From Veillonella montpellierensis DSM 17217 (GTDB lineage: Bacteria; Bacillota; Negativicutes; Veillonellales; Veillonellaceae): a stretch of 64,000 nucleotides of DNA. A model generated the notes under the pieces. The model did no database searches and had not been told where the DNA came from. It saw nothing but the letters and a program-made list of their open reading frames with translations. How positions within the stretch are numbered: position 1 is the stretch's first letter; each line of letters starts with the position of its first letter. The stretch spans positions 59,560-123,559 of the forward strand of contig NZ_AUFY01000008.1 of NCBI RefSeq assembly GCF_000426745.1, written 5' to 3'. Both the position numbers and the translations under genes were made by a program. Positions 18,728-28,970 of this stretch are shown one piece after another.

Positions 18728-19435
18728 TCACACCTTATCTATATCCATTTTATGGGCGTAGAGATACCGTGCCCATTCTAAATCTCTATTAGTATCGATA
18801 TCTACCATATATGAATTTGTTATAAGATAACCCATAGGATTATCATTAAAACTAGTAGTTTCTGTTAATGTACTAATTTTATTAATATAAATTGATCCAT
18901 CTACACGAACATATATAGGCATTTCTTGTCTACGAACTGTACTACTACAGGGCAATAAATTTTTTAGGTGCCCTTTGTCATCTAATGACCGAATCAAAAT
19001 TGGGTTATCTTTAACAGAAGAAACAGATACTATATCTTCATTAGTTTTTATATGTAATTTAATCGCTGCATCAATATCAGAAACTTTACGAAATGGTTGC
19101 GTTGGTTGTAACAAAACTAATATATCATATAATCTACGCCTTTTTTTTAATTCATCAATAGTATATATAACTGTTTCTATAGTTTTTGATGTATCACTGG
19201 CTAATTTTGAAGGTCTATAGAATGGAACATCCGCTCCCCACTTTTTTGCTATATCACTAATAGGCTTACTATCAGTAGAAACAACAATATCATCAATATA
19301 GTTGCTTTGTTTAGCTACTTCTATGGAATGTGCAATTAATGGTTTTCCACCTAAATCAATAATATTTTTATTAGGAATGCCTTTGCTTCCTCCTCTAGCA
19401 GGAATAATTGCTAGCACTTTCTTTCCTTCTATCAT
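18728..19435 (-). CDS. neuA: CMP-sialic acid synthetase
   Basis: Cytidylyltransferase that activates N-acetylneuraminate with CTP to CMP-Neu5Ac. The 235-residue protein has the nucleotide-binding IPARGGSKGIPNKN (residues 11-24), the STDSKPISDIAKKWGA segment (about 54-69), LQPTQPFR (about 108-115) and a late VDIDTNRDLEWA that carries metal-binding aspartates. Its ATG directly abuts the TGA of neuC, so translation is probably coupled. The base composition is visibly AT-richer than flanking housekeeping genes, as in the rest of this operon. Related enzymes activate legionaminic or pseudaminic acid; the NeuC and NeuB partners favour Neu5Ac. Confidence 0.92.
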   Translation of the reverse strand: MIEGKKVLAIIPARGGSKGIPNKNIIDLGGKPLIAHSIEVAKQSNYIDDIVVSTDSKPISDIAKKWGADVPFYRPSKLASDTSKTIETVIYTIDELKKRRRLYDILVLLQPTQPFRKVSDIDAAIKLHIKTNEDIVSVSSVKDNPILIRSLDDKGHLKNLLPCSSTVRRQEMPIYVRVDGSIYINKISTLTETTSFNDNPMGYLITNSYMVDIDTNRDLEWARYLYAHKMDIDKV

Positions 19436-20575
19436 TCAATCCTCCATATCTACAAATCGCTTTTGAAAAGCAGTTTGCCAAAAATGATTGCTATCTAGCA
19501 ATTTACTCCAATGTTCACAACTATCTCCATTTCCAAATTTATTTACAAAAGAATCGGTCCCTTTATAGGGCTGTCTAATAGCCTCTAAAATTTGCTCAAC
19601 ATCACTATCTACATGAAAAATATGCGCATCATTATCCACATTATATCTTCTGTGTTGTCTTGTTCCAATATCGATCGTTTTAATATCATATATACCAGCT
19701 TCACGTATGCCTGCACTAGAATTACCAATAATAAATTGTGCATGTTTTAGTAAAGTTAAAAAATATTCAAAACGTATAGATGGAAAAATCCTAAATCTTT
19801 CACCTTGTAACTGATTATATGCATCAATAATAAAATGAGATCCTAAATCATTATTAGGGTAAATAACGATATAATTATGTTCACTTTTTAATAGTGCTTC
19901 AACTAAAATTTCTGCTTGCTTTTTCATAGTATTGTATTCAGTAGTGACAGGATGAAATAATACAATACCATACTCAAGAAATGGTATATCATAATGACTG
20001 ACTGTTTCTGCTAATGTTGGTAAGGATGCATATAACATACTATCAATATCTGCTGAACCAATAACATAAATCTGTTGCTTTGGTTCGCCTAATTGCATAA
20101 CTCTCTTTTTAGCCTCACTATTTGCTACTAAGTGAATATGGGATAACTTCGTAATAGCATGCCGAAGAGAATCATCGATAGTTCCTGATAGCTCTCCCCC
20201 CTCAATATGAACTACAGAAATATTATTTAGTGCTCCTACAATAGCACCTGCCAGTGCCTCTATTCTATCGCCATGTACAACTACTATATCTGGTTGTAGT
20301 GTTTCTATGTATAAAGAAAGGCTATAAACTATCCTCGATATATTTTTGCTCATAGATGGTGTATTAGAATAATCTAACGAATCCCATGCAAGATATAAAT
20401 TATTAAAGCCATCTTTCTCGATTTCATGATATGTACTTCCGAATTTCTCTAACAAATGCATGCCCGTAACATATATGTGGACGTCTATATCTTTTTTATT
20501 ACTTTCCTTAATAAAACCTTTTATTTTACCATAATCTGCACGAGTGCCTGTAATAAAAACAATCTTTTTAGCCAT
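19436..20575 (-). CDS. neuC: UDP-GlcNAc 2-epimerase (hydrolysing)
   Basis: GT-B fold enzyme that converts UDP-GlcNAc to ManNAc plus UDP, the first committed step of sialic acid synthesis. The 379 residues begin FITGTRADYGKIKGFIKE, typical of NeuC. HGDR (about residues 98-101), HIEGGELSGTIDDSLRHAITKLSHIH (about 121-146) and GNSSAGIREAG (about 279-289, UDP-binding) follow. The gene is 4 nt downstream of neuB. Paralogues such as LegG use UDP-diNAc-bacillosamine, but none of the genes that would supply that substrate are present. Confidence 0.92.
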   Translation of the reverse strand: MAKKIVFITGTRADYGKIKGFIKESNKKDIDVHIYVTGMHLLEKFGSTYHEIEKDGFNNLYLAWDSLDYSNTPSMSKNISRIVYSLSLYIETLQPDIVVVHGDRIEALAGAIVGALNNISVVHIEGGELSGTIDDSLRHAITKLSHIHLVANSEAKKRVMQLGEPKQQIYVIGSADIDSMLYASLPTLAETVSHYDIPFLEYGIVLFHPVTTEYNTMKKQAEILVEALLKSEHNYIVIYPNNDLGSHFIIDAYNQLQGERFRIFPSIRFEYFLTLLKHAQFIIGNSSAGIREAGIYDIKTIDIGTRQHRRYNVDNDAHIFHVDSDVEQILEAIRQPYKGTDSFVNKFGNGDSCEHWSKLLDSNHFWQTAFQKRFVDMED

Positions 20576-20579
20576 ATAC

Positions 20580-21626
20580 TTATTCCTCTATCATGTCATA
20601 CATTATATGTACATCTGACTCAATATCCCGTGTTGCTTTTTTCCCCAACACATTACAATATTCTTCTGCAGATAATTCTCCTACCCCTGGTCGTTTTACC
20701 CAAATATTGTTCTCTGTAAAAGTCTCGCCTTGTTTAATTGGTCGAATCGTCACAACTGTAGCAAAAGCGAAATCAATAGTAACTTGTTCCTCTGGCAAGG
20801 CCATTTTCTTGCCTCCAAGCATACTCGGAATTTCTTTAGAAGCTGTAATTAGCGATGCTAACTCATTTTCATCCATAGAACATAAAATATCTGGTCCCTG
20901 TCGATCTTTATGATCTGTAAAATGTCTTTCAATCAATGACGCACCTAATGTTATCGCCGCAATCGCAGAGTTGTTATTTAATGTATGATCTGATAAACCT
21001 ATCGGCGTTTCTGGAAACTCTCTCATAAGTTCCTGCATCGCTCCTAAACGAACCTGTTCCGGTTTCGTTGGGTATAAATTCGTTGTATGCATTAACGCAT
21101 ACGGCACATTATATTTTTCCATTATATTAACTGTTTTCCATACGGATTTAATATCATTCATACCTGTAGATACAATCATTGTTTTCTTATTACTAGCAAT
21201 ATATTCTATAAGTGGATAGTTATTCATTTCACCTGATCCAATTTTAAAAGCCTTTATATCAAACTTTAGCAATCTATCTACCGCAGCCCGCGAAAAAGGT
21301 GTACTTAAAAATAACATCCCTAATGATTCTGTGTATTGCTTTAATTCCAGTTCTTCTTCTTCCTCTAAAGCACATGATTTCATAATATCATATATTGATA
21401 TATCTGCATTACCTGGAATGACCTGTTTAGCATATGCACTCATTTCATCTTCAATAATATGCGTTTGGTGTTTAATCAGTCTAGCTCCTGCACGATGTGC
21501 AGCATCTACCATTTTTTTGGCCACATCTAAACTACCACCGTGATTAATTCCTATTTCTGGAATAATAACAGGTCTATGGTCCCCCCCCATATAAATAGAG
21601 TCTCCTAATAAAATTTCTTTTTTCAT
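20580..21626 (-). CDS. neuB: N-acetylneuraminate synthase
   Basis: Condenses ManNAc with phosphoenolpyruvate to Neu5Ac. The 348-residue protein has an N-terminal TIM barrel (PVIIPEIGINHGGSLDVAKKM at about 19-39; STPFS; KIGSGEMNN; GLSDHT) and a C-terminal antifreeze-like SAF domain (about 285-348, IKQGETFTENNIWVKRPGVG). AAAGGAT precedes the ATG. It is 31 nt downstream of the sialyltransferase gene. NeuB homologues for legionaminate and pseudaminate share this layout; context supports Neu5Ac. Confidence 0.93.
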   Translation of the reverse strand: MKKEILLGDSIYMGGDHRPVIIPEIGINHGGSLDVAKKMVDAAHRAGARLIKHQTHIIEDEMSAYAKQVIPGNADISIYDIMKSCALEEEEELELKQYTESLGMLFLSTPFSRAAVDRLLKFDIKAFKIGSGEMNNYPLIEYIASNKKTMIVSTGMNDIKSVWKTVNIMEKYNVPYALMHTTNLYPTKPEQVRLGAMQELMREFPETPIGLSDHTLNNNSAIAAITLGASLIERHFTDHKDRQGPDILCSMDENELASLITASKEIPSMLGGKKMALPEEQVTIDFAFATVVTIRPIKQGETFTENNIWVKRPGVGELSAEEYCNVLGKKATRDIESDVHIMYDMIEE

Positions 21627-21657
21627 ACTACGATCCTTTCAAATATTTCTACTATTA

Positions 21658-22608
21658 TTAGTACACTTTTCTCAACTCTACTAACATGATCTTTTCTTTT
21701 ACACAAGATAAATTAGCAAGACTTGTGGAAAAATATGTAATACCTATATCAAATTCAATAGTAGAGATATACTCTATCAATTCTATAGGAAATGCCTTAT
21801 TAATAATAATTCCACCTAAAGACGAATAATCACAATTATCTCTAGGATGCGGTTTTATATAAATATCATAATTATCTTTATAGGATTCGATTACACTCTT
21901 GTAAAACTCTAATTGCTTATCTAGCGATGTAATTTTACGTAAAATCGAAAATGCACCTCGAGATTCATAAAGAGGCTGTGTTAATAATAATAATTTTTTT
22001 CTACTAGTATTATTAATTATAGGCATAGGAAATACTTTAGTAAGTGCACTAATTTTTATATTACTTGCATGTTCAATCAATTGCTGAAAAGGAACTTCTA
22101 TATACTTATTCCATCTCTTATCTCGTTCTAAAATCATTTTATTATTAACTTCAATTGATTTACAATATGGAGAAAAACCCCACGAATGCTTTCTATTACA
22201 ATACCTGTTCCTAAAATAATACTTAATTCGTTTTAAATAATTTTTATGATAACTCCCACGAGCCAAATATGAATCACGACCATCATCTAATAATCTATAT
22301 ATTATTCCATGGCAATGAATATAATCGCCCATTATATTACTATCATTAAAAAGAAATATATCATTGAAGTTTTTAAAATATTCTTTCCAGCATAGAGACA
22401 TAACGTCTTCTGTATACACAAACTTATCATCTAATTCTTCTAATAAACTAACCTTATCAAATAAACCTGTTTCTACTAATAAGTGTTTTAGCTCCTCTCG
22501 ATTCTCAATAGGTTCCATTAAAATTAAATGATTATTGTCTGTCTCATTAAGTCTAAGAATTGTATAAAATATATGATATAATGTCATACAAATATATAAA
22601 TTACTCAC
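21658..22608 (-). CDS. GT52-like sialyltransferase
   Basis: A 316-residue AT-rich gene heading the neu operon. The three short signatures of bacterial GT-B sialyltransferases are visible. LLDDGRDSY (about residues 107-115) is the (D/E)(D/E)G motif with the catalytic acid. YIKPHPRD (about 251-258) is the HP motif binding CMP. FSTSLANL near residue 296 is the S/T motif. It lacks a signal peptide, so it would act at the cytoplasmic face on a nascent lipooligosaccharide or capsule acceptor. GT52 (Lst-type) is the best fit; a polysialyltransferase-type enzyme is the alternative. The downstream genes supply CMP-Neu5Ac. Confidence 0.7.
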   Translation of the reverse strand: MSNLYICMTLYHIFYTILRLNETDNNHLILMEPIENREELKHLLVETGLFDKVSLLEELDDKFVYTEDVMSLCWKEYFKNFNDIFLFNDSNIMGDYIHCHGIIYRLLDDGRDSYLARGSYHKNYLKRIKYYFRNRYCNRKHSWGFSPYCKSIEVNNKMILERDKRWNKYIEVPFQQLIEHASNIKISALTKVFPMPIINNTSRKKLLLLTQPLYESRGAFSILRKITSLDKQLEFYKSVIESYKDNYDIYIKPHPRDNCDYSSLGGIIINKAFPIELIEYISTIEFDIGITYFSTSLANLSCVKEKIMLVELRKVY

Positions 22609-22700
22609 GTGTCTCTCCTTACTATCGCACTATATACTAGGTACCTAACTAGTAATACTTTTAACATTCTACAACCTATTATATACCAGAAAGGTCCCCC

Positions 22701-23435
22701 ATGAAACCATCGCATTGCTCCATTCTTATCCTAGTCTGTATCCTACTAATCACCAGTCTCTATGCTTGGCATACTGAAAGTAGCACTCTATCATCAAGTG
22801 TTCATCGCCTAGTTGCAATAGTCACAAAGGCACCACGAGTCACTGAAGATAAAAAGCAAGCATCCCTATCTCAAAAAGATAGTACTACTACTTCGCCTGA
22901 CTGGTCTACACCAATTATTCTATCCACTGACGAGCAACATGAGCTAACTCGTTTAACTGAGGAAACCAAAGCGGCTACTACAGCCTTTCAACAAGGCGAC
23001 TATCCACATTGCATCGAACTGGCAGAGAAAACTATTCAGATGAATCCTACTAATTATGTGGCGTACTCCTTATTAGGTGTAGCTAAGGCCCTACAAGGTG
23101 ACACGCAACAAGGCCTTGCGAACACGACTCATGCGTATGAGTTGCAACCGCGGTATGTAGCCAACTTTTACAATATGGCCATGGTCTATAAATTAAACGG
23201 TCAATTGCAGGATGCACGCCTATGGTTTGAACGATTGCTCGTCACTGATCCCGCGCACACGTGGTCTCTTTACGGTATGGCCACCATATATGCAGACACC
23301 CACGACCACGATCGAGCCTTAACCTATTTAAAGCGTGCTATTGACACAGATCCTACTGTGAAAGAAGTAGCACGCACGCAAGATCACTTTGCCACCTTTC
23401 ACGGTGATCCCGCCTTTGAACGTCTTGTGCAGTAG
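22701..23435 (+). CDS. TPR-repeat protein with N-terminal membrane anchor
   Basis: The N-terminal hydrophobic segment (about residues 6-22, SILILVCILLITSLYAW) is a signal anchor. A Ser/Thr/Lys-rich linker runs to about residue 85. Three tetratricopeptide-type units follow: AAFQQGDYPHCIELAEKTI, NMAMVYKLNGQLQDARLWFE and YGMATIYADTHDHDRALTYL. TPR domains bind partner proteins; the partner is unknown. It is divergent from the sialyltransferase gene with a 92-nt shared promoter region. It has AAAGG before the ATG and ends opposite gltB. Confidence 0.75.
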   Translation: MKPSHCSILILVCILLITSLYAWHTESSTLSSSVHRLVAIVTKAPRVTEDKKQASLSQKDSTTTSPDWSTPIILSTDEQHELTRLTEETKAATTAFQQGDYPHCIELAEKTIQMNPTNYVAYSLLGVAKALQGDTQQGLANTTHAYELQPRYVANFYNMAMVYKLNGQLQDARLWFERLLVTDPAHTWSLYGMATIYADTHDHDRALTYLKRAIDTDPTVKEVARTQDHFATFHGDPAFERLVQ

Positions 23436-23734
23436 GAATCAAGTCATGCTAGGAATACCACACGCTGAATCGATACAGTCCCATGCACCTATAACAACAC
23501 CTACGAATACCAGAACTAAATAGCTAGCGGTCTATGACAGCATATATTACTACGTCTATATACAACATAGTATGACAATACAAGTGCTATCATCAAGAAT
23601 CTGTGTAATGCGTATAGCAAAGGACCGTTCTCTACATACGATCTTACCCATAACACTATGCCTAACGCGTAGACTCATCACCCTATTCACAATGCAATCT
23701 AATAAGCCTTGCCTATCACTTGTCAATACCAATA

Positions 23735-23768
23735 AAAAATCAGGGATGCTTACGTATCCCTGATTTTT
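23735..23768. terminator. Bidirectional terminator between the TPR gene and gltB
   Basis: Perfect 13-bp arms AAAAATCAGGGAT (23735-23747) and ATCCCTGATTTTT (23756-23768). It is flanked by A-run and T-run, so it serves both convergent transcripts. The rest of 23436-23896 has no recognisable gene. Confidence 0.85.
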
Positions 23769-23896
23769 ATATCTCCCTACCAATAGAGAAAGGCAGTATG
23801 TCTATGTATCGTGACACCACAAGAAAATTTCGCACGCACATGAGCGTACGTCAATCGAGTCTTATCCACAGAGTCTAACTCTATAGCATGTCAATA

Positions 23897-26800
23897 TTAC
23901 TTCGCATATTTTTCTTTGAATGCTGCCATTTCCGCTTCGGCTTGACTCAAGCCATCTTGCATATGGCGAGCAATGGCGGCTTGCATGGCTTCATAGGCGA
24001 GTGGCACAATTTTTGTAAATCGTTTCGCAAAGGTTTGCCAATTATCTAAAATATGACGGCCTTTTTTACTGTTCGTATGGAGTACATGCTGTTCAATTAA
24101 TGTTTTAATATGAGCCACATCTTCCTCTGTCGCTGGGCGTGGTTCTACTAATTCTTGGTTTATATACCGTGTATCACAATCGAGAATATACGCATAGCCA
24201 CCCGACATACCAGCACCAAAATTACGACCGATAGAACCTAGAATCAAGGCTTCCCCGCCTGTCATATATTCGCAACCATGGTCACCTACACCTTCTACTA
24301 CGGTAGTCATACCACTATTGCGCACGCAAAAACGTTCGCCTGCACGACCATTGATATATCCTTCGCCTGATGTAGCGCCATAGAAAGAGGTATTGCCAAT
24401 GATAATATTTTCGTCCGCTTCAAAGGTTGCTTTTGCTGGTGGGAACACGCTAATGCGCCCCCCTGAAAGTCCTTTACCCACATAGTCATTCGCATCACCT
24501 TGCAACGCCAATGTAATGCCATGAGGAATAAAGGCCCCAAAGCTTTGTCCCGCACTACCTACAAAACTCAATTTAATCGTATTATCTGGCAAGCCGGCTT
24601 CACCATATTTGCGTGTAACTTCGGATCCCACTACGGTACCGACTACGCGATTCGTATTGTTAATCGCCAATTTAGCACGAATTGGTTTTTGTTCTTCAAT
24701 GGCAGGTCGACACATGCGCAACAATTTAGACACGTCTAGTGTTTTGCCTAATTCATGATCTTGTTTCTGTGTATGGAAATGACCAATGGATGGATCTGTA
24801 TACGGATGGAAGAGAATCCGCTTTAAATCGACACGAGATAATTTAAAACTATCATCATTGGATTTTTGACGAAGTAAATCTACACGACCGACTAACTCTT
24901 CCATACTCCGTAAGCCTAAGCGTGCTAATATTTCACGAACTTCACGAGCAATATGATGGAACATATTCACTACATATTCAGGTTTACCCGTAAAGCGAGC
25001 TCGTAATCTTTCATCTTGTGTGGCCACACCATACGGACATGTATTTAAGTTGCATACACGAGCCATCTTACAGCCTACCGCCACCAATGGCAATGTACCA
25101 AAGCCGAATACTTCCGCCCCTAATAGAGCCGCTACAACCACATCAAAACCGGTCATCAATTTACTATCCACTTCTAGGATAATACGATCACGCAAGCGAT
25201 TGAGCATTAAGGTTTGATGTGTTTCCGACAAGCCCAATTCCCAAGGTACGCCAGCATGTTTTACCGATGTGCGCCCTGCAGCACCTGTACCGCCATCATA
25301 ACCACTGATTAAAATATTATCCGCTTTGGCTTTTGCTACACCAGCTGCGATAGTACCAATCCCCGCTTCTGATGTTAATTTTACTGATACCCGTGCATCG
25401 CGATTCACACATTTCAAGTCATAAATGAGTTCCGCTAAGTCTTCAATAGAGTATATATCATGATGCGGTGGAGGTGATACAAGTTCTACGCCCGGTGTAG
25501 AATGACGTGCATGGGCAATGGCGGGATCTACTTTTTTCCCTGGCAATTGACCGCCTTCCCCTGGTTTAGCACCTTGGGCACATTTAATTTGCAATTCTTG
25601 TGCATGCACTAAATAGTTAGCGGTAACCCCAAATCGTCCTGACGATACTTGTTTCACTTCACTATTCATGGAATCCCCATTTGGCAATAGGGTAAAGCGA
25701 GCCACATCTTCGCCGCCTTCGCCCGAATTAGACAAGCAACCCATGCGGTTCATAGCAATGGCGATAGTTTCATGAGCTTCTTTACTAATAGCGCCATAAC
25801 TCATAGCCCCTGCTTTAAAACGCTTAATAATGCTTTCTACTGGTTCCACTTCTTCAATGGCTATACCACCGCCTACAGGGAAATTAAGTTCTAGTAAACT
25901 GCGCAACGTCACATGATAGTTTGTCTGAATATCGTGGGCATATTCTTTATATGCAGCATAGTCGTTATCAATGCAAGAGCGTTGCAACAGTTCAATGGAT
26001 TTAGGATTAAATAAATGCTCTTCTCCATCTTTCATAGGACCGTAGAAACCACCTGGCGCTAATACGCTAGGGGCGTTATCCCCAAAGGCCCGTTCATGTC
26101 TAGCACACGCTTCTAAGGCGATACCGCGAGTACCAATACCACCGATGCGTGTTGGTGTATTCACGAAGTATTTATTGATAAAATCACTGTTCAAGCCTAG
26201 AGCCTCAAAGATTTGTGCCCCATGGTAAGAACGCACCGTAGAAATCCCCATCTTAGACATAACTTTCATCATGCCCCCTACGGCCGCTTTAATATAGTTC
26301 TGTTCTGCTTCTTCTACGGTCATCGCACCAAGTCGTTTTTTACCCACTAAGTCTTTTACTGTTTCTAAGGCCAAGTATGGATTGATGGCGGTAACACCGT
26401 AACCGATAAGGGTACAGAAATGATGGACTTCTCGCGGTTCGCCAGACTCTAAAATCAAGCCAATTTCCGTACGCAACGTGTTACGAATCAAATGATTATG
26501 TACCGCTGCCACCGCTAACAAGGCTGGAATGGCTGCATGATCTTTATCGACGCCACGGTCTGATAAAATAAGAATATTTTGATCCCCACGAGCCGCTTCT
26601 TCAGCTTTCAAGCATAACTCTTGTAAGGCGCTTCGCAAGCCTTGTTCCCCTTCAGCAGGATTAAATAAAATCGGCAAGGTAATTGTTTTCATACGCCGAC
26701 AATCTAATTGCTTGATGGTCGCTAATTCTTCATTCGTCAATATAGGCGTTTTCAAACTGATCGCATAGGTGCCTACTTTATTAGGTTCTGTCATGTTGCC

Positions 26801-28474
26801 ACAATTGCCGAGCATAACGCGCGTAGAGGTAACCATTTTTTCACGAATCGCATCGATTGGTGGATTCGTCACTTGCGCAAACAGTTGTTTAAAGTACGTA
26901 TACAGTAGCTGTGGCTTATCCGATAAAATCGCCAACGGTGCATCCGCCCCCATGGCACCTACTGGGTCTTTTCCGTCTTTTGCCATCGGCGTAATCATGC
27001 GCACAATATCTTCTTGGGTATAGCCAAATGCTTGTTGTGCTAAGAATACATCATCTACCACAGAAATATCCTGATGATTTGCTTTTTCAATATCTTCCAA
27101 ATGAATAATATGTTCTTTCACCCAGTCACTATAAGGTCGTTCGGTGGCAATCTGATGTTTCACTTCTTCATCGGAAATAATGCGCCCTTCCTCTGTATCA
27201 ATGAGTAACATTTTACCTGGTTCTAAACGGCCTTTATAGCGGATATTCTCATCCGCTTCATCTACAACGCCCACTTCAGACGCCATAATCACACGATCAT
27301 CATTCGTTACATAATACCGTGCTGGTCGTAGTCCATTGCGATCAAGGATACCACCGATTACTTTACCATCCGTAAAGCCCATCGCTGCTGGTCCGTCCCA
27401 TGGTTCCATCATAAAACTGTTAAACTCATAGAAATCGTGCTTTGCCTGATCCATCAATGTATGTTTTTCCCATGGTTCTGGAATCATCATCATAATCGCA
27501 TGAGGCAAGCTGCGCCCAGTCATATGCAAAAATTCCAACGTGTTATCAAACATGGCTGAATCGGATCCCGTATCATCTACAACAGGGAACACTTTTTTAA
27601 TATCTGGGAAATACGGTGATTCTGCTCGTTCTTCCCGTGCATTAATCCAGTTAATATTACCGCGAATCGTATTAATTTCTCCATTATGTACTAGATAGCG
27701 ATTCGGATGTGCTCTCGCCCAACTAGGGAATGTATTCGTACTAAACCGACTATGCACCATGGCTAAGGCGGAGGTAAAATCTAAATCTGATAAATCTAGG
27801 TAAAACTCACGTAATTGTGCCGGTGTCAACATGCCTTTATACACAATGGTTTTCGACGATAAGGACGCAATGTAAAAGTCACTGCTTTGCGCCTTGGAAA
27901 TAGGAATAATTCGTTTTTCTGCCAATTTACGAATCACATACAACTTCCGTTCAAATTCCATTTGATTCGTAACACCCTTACCTTTGCCAATAATAATTTG
28001 GCAAAACCACGGACGAATGGCAGCAGCACTCGCGCCCACTGCCCCCGAATCAACGGGAACTTCACGCCAACCTAATACAACTTGCCCTTCTTCACGAACA
28101 ATATCTTCCAAAATCGATTTTTGTTCATTTCTAAACGATTCATACCGATGAGCAAATACCATGCCCACCCCATACTCTCCAGCAGGTGGCAAATTAATGC
28201 CTAACACATCACATTCACGTCGGAAGAAATCATGAGGAATTTGCACCATAATACCAGCACCATCACCAGTATCTTTATCGGCACCACTAGCGCCACGATG
28301 TTCAAGTCGCTCCAATACGCCTAACGCATCGTCAATGATGTCATGTGATTTTTTCCCTTTAATATTAACCACAAAGCCCATGCCACATGCATCTTTTTCA
28401 AAACGGCGATCATATAAGCCATTTTCTTCCCATACTCCTTGTTGCTGCTCTATACAGTCTCTGTCTTCTGCCAT
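23897..28474 (-). CDS. gltB: Glutamate synthase large subunit
   Basis: Makes two glutamates from glutamine and 2-oxoglutarate. The 1525-residue length is full. It begins with a 29-residue propeptide, then the N-terminal nucleophile cysteine at residue 30 (CGMGFVVN, class II amidotransferase domain, to about 430). The central domain, the FMN-binding synthase domain (PGEGGQLPGKK, about 960; GYDGGTGAAGRTS, about 1055) and the 3Fe-4S cysteines CNLNTCPYGVATQ (about 1137) follow. The beta-helical GXGXG C-terminal domain is about 1250-1500. GGAAGGAG precedes the ATG. No gltD is adjacent, so the electron-donor subunit is elsewhere or the enzyme is ferredoxin-linked. Confidence 0.96.
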   Translation of the reverse strand: MAEDRDCIEQQQGVWEENGLYDRRFEKDACGMGFVVNIKGKKSHDIIDDALGVLERLEHRGASGADKDTGDGAGIMVQIPHDFFRRECDVLGINLPPAGEYGVGMVFAHRYESFRNEQKSILEDIVREEGQVVLGWREVPVDSGAVGASAAAIRPWFCQIIIGKGKGVTNQMEFERKLYVIRKLAEKRIIPISKAQSSDFYIASLSSKTIVYKGMLTPAQLREFYLDLSDLDFTSALAMVHSRFSTNTFPSWARAHPNRYLVHNGEINTIRGNINWINAREERAESPYFPDIKKVFPVVDDTGSDSAMFDNTLEFLHMTGRSLPHAIMMMIPEPWEKHTLMDQAKHDFYEFNSFMMEPWDGPAAMGFTDGKVIGGILDRNGLRPARYYVTNDDRVIMASEVGVVDEADENIRYKGRLEPGKMLLIDTEEGRIISDEEVKHQIATERPYSDWVKEHIIHLEDIEKANHQDISVVDDVFLAQQAFGYTQEDIVRMITPMAKDGKDPVGAMGADAPLAILSDKPQLLYTYFKQLFAQVTNPPIDAIREKMVTSTRVMLGNCGNMTEPNKVGTYAISLKTPILTNEELATIKQLDCRRMKTITLPILFNPAEGEQGLRSALQELCLKAEEAARGDQNILILSDRGVDKDHAAIPALLAVAAVHNHLIRNTLRTEIGLILESGEPREVHHFCTLIGYGVTAINPYLALETVKDLVGKKRLGAMTVEEAEQNYIKAAVGGMMKVMSKMGISTVRSYHGAQIFEALGLNSDFINKYFVNTPTRIGGIGTRGIALEACARHERAFGDNAPSVLAPGGFYGPMKDGEEHLFNPKSIELLQRSCIDNDYAAYKEYAHDIQTNYHVTLRSLLELNFPVGGGIAIEEVEPVESIIKRFKAGAMSYGAISKEAHETIAIAMNRMGCLSNSGEGGEDVARFTLLPNGDSMNSEVKQVSSGRFGVTANYLVHAQELQIKCAQGAKPGEGGQLPGKKVDPAIAHARHSTPGVELVSPPPHHDIYSIEDLAELIYDLKCVNRDARVSVKLTSEAGIGTIAAGVAKAKADNILISGYDGGTGAAGRTSVKHAGVPWELGLSETHQTLMLNRLRDRIILEVDSKLMTGFDVVVAALLGAEVFGFGTLPLVAVGCKMARVCNLNTCPYGVATQDERLRARFTGKPEYVVNMFHHIAREVREILARLGLRSMEELVGRVDLLRQKSNDDSFKLSRVDLKRILFHPYTDPSIGHFHTQKQDHELGKTLDVSKLLRMCRPAIEEQKPIRAKLAINNTNRVVGTVVGSEVTRKYGEAGLPDNTIKLSFVGSAGQSFGAFIPHGITLALQGDANDYVGKGLSGGRISVFPPAKATFEADENIIIGNTSFYGATSGEGYINGRAGERFCVRNSGMTTVVEGVGDHGCEYMTGGEALILGSIGRNFGAGMSGGYAYILDCDTRYINQELVEPRPATEEDVAHIKTLIEQHVLHTNSKKGRHILDNWQTFAKRFTKIVPLAYEAMQAAIARHMQDGLSQAEAEMAAFKEKYAK

Positions 28475-28873
28475 ACTAGACTCCTTCCGTGTTTATAGGT
28501 ATTGCCTTATCTATAAACAACCTCTCTCTTACTACTGTATCATATGATACATACTACTGGATCTCATAGTATTACTAACTATACCATGTACATAACCTAT
28601 GTACATGGATTCACTCATCTATAGATTTAGTATAAATATGTCGTATGTATATGTATCACATTTTTCATTTTTCAGTTCTGCTCTACACTTTCTTACATAA
28701 TAGGACTATACAATTATTAATATATATACAAAGCTATATTTGTATATACATTAACCACGTCCCTATAATTCTCCTCAACGGAGAGTACAGTCACACTCAT
28801 ATTTATAAATTCTATAGAAAATGTCTACTACTAGTATAATAAAGTCTACTGAAAAAGAAAAATATATAAAAAA

Positions 28874-28906
28874 CATGGTATTATGATTTTTCATCATAAT
28901 ACCATG
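28874..28906 (-). terminator. Intrinsic terminator of the yhaO-yhaN transcript
   Basis: Perfect 13-bp arms CATGGTATTATGA (28874-28886) and TCATAATACCATG (28894-28906). On the minus strand they are followed by TTTTTTATATATT. It is the first terminator after the minus-strand gene ending at 29393. The spacer 28475-28870 is AT-rich and includes the gltB promoter region, but I see no other element. Confidence 0.75.
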
Positions 28907-28970
28907 CATTTAAAACATTATTGTTTTTTGTATACACAATGACACACATCCGATACCTCATAAAACGACG

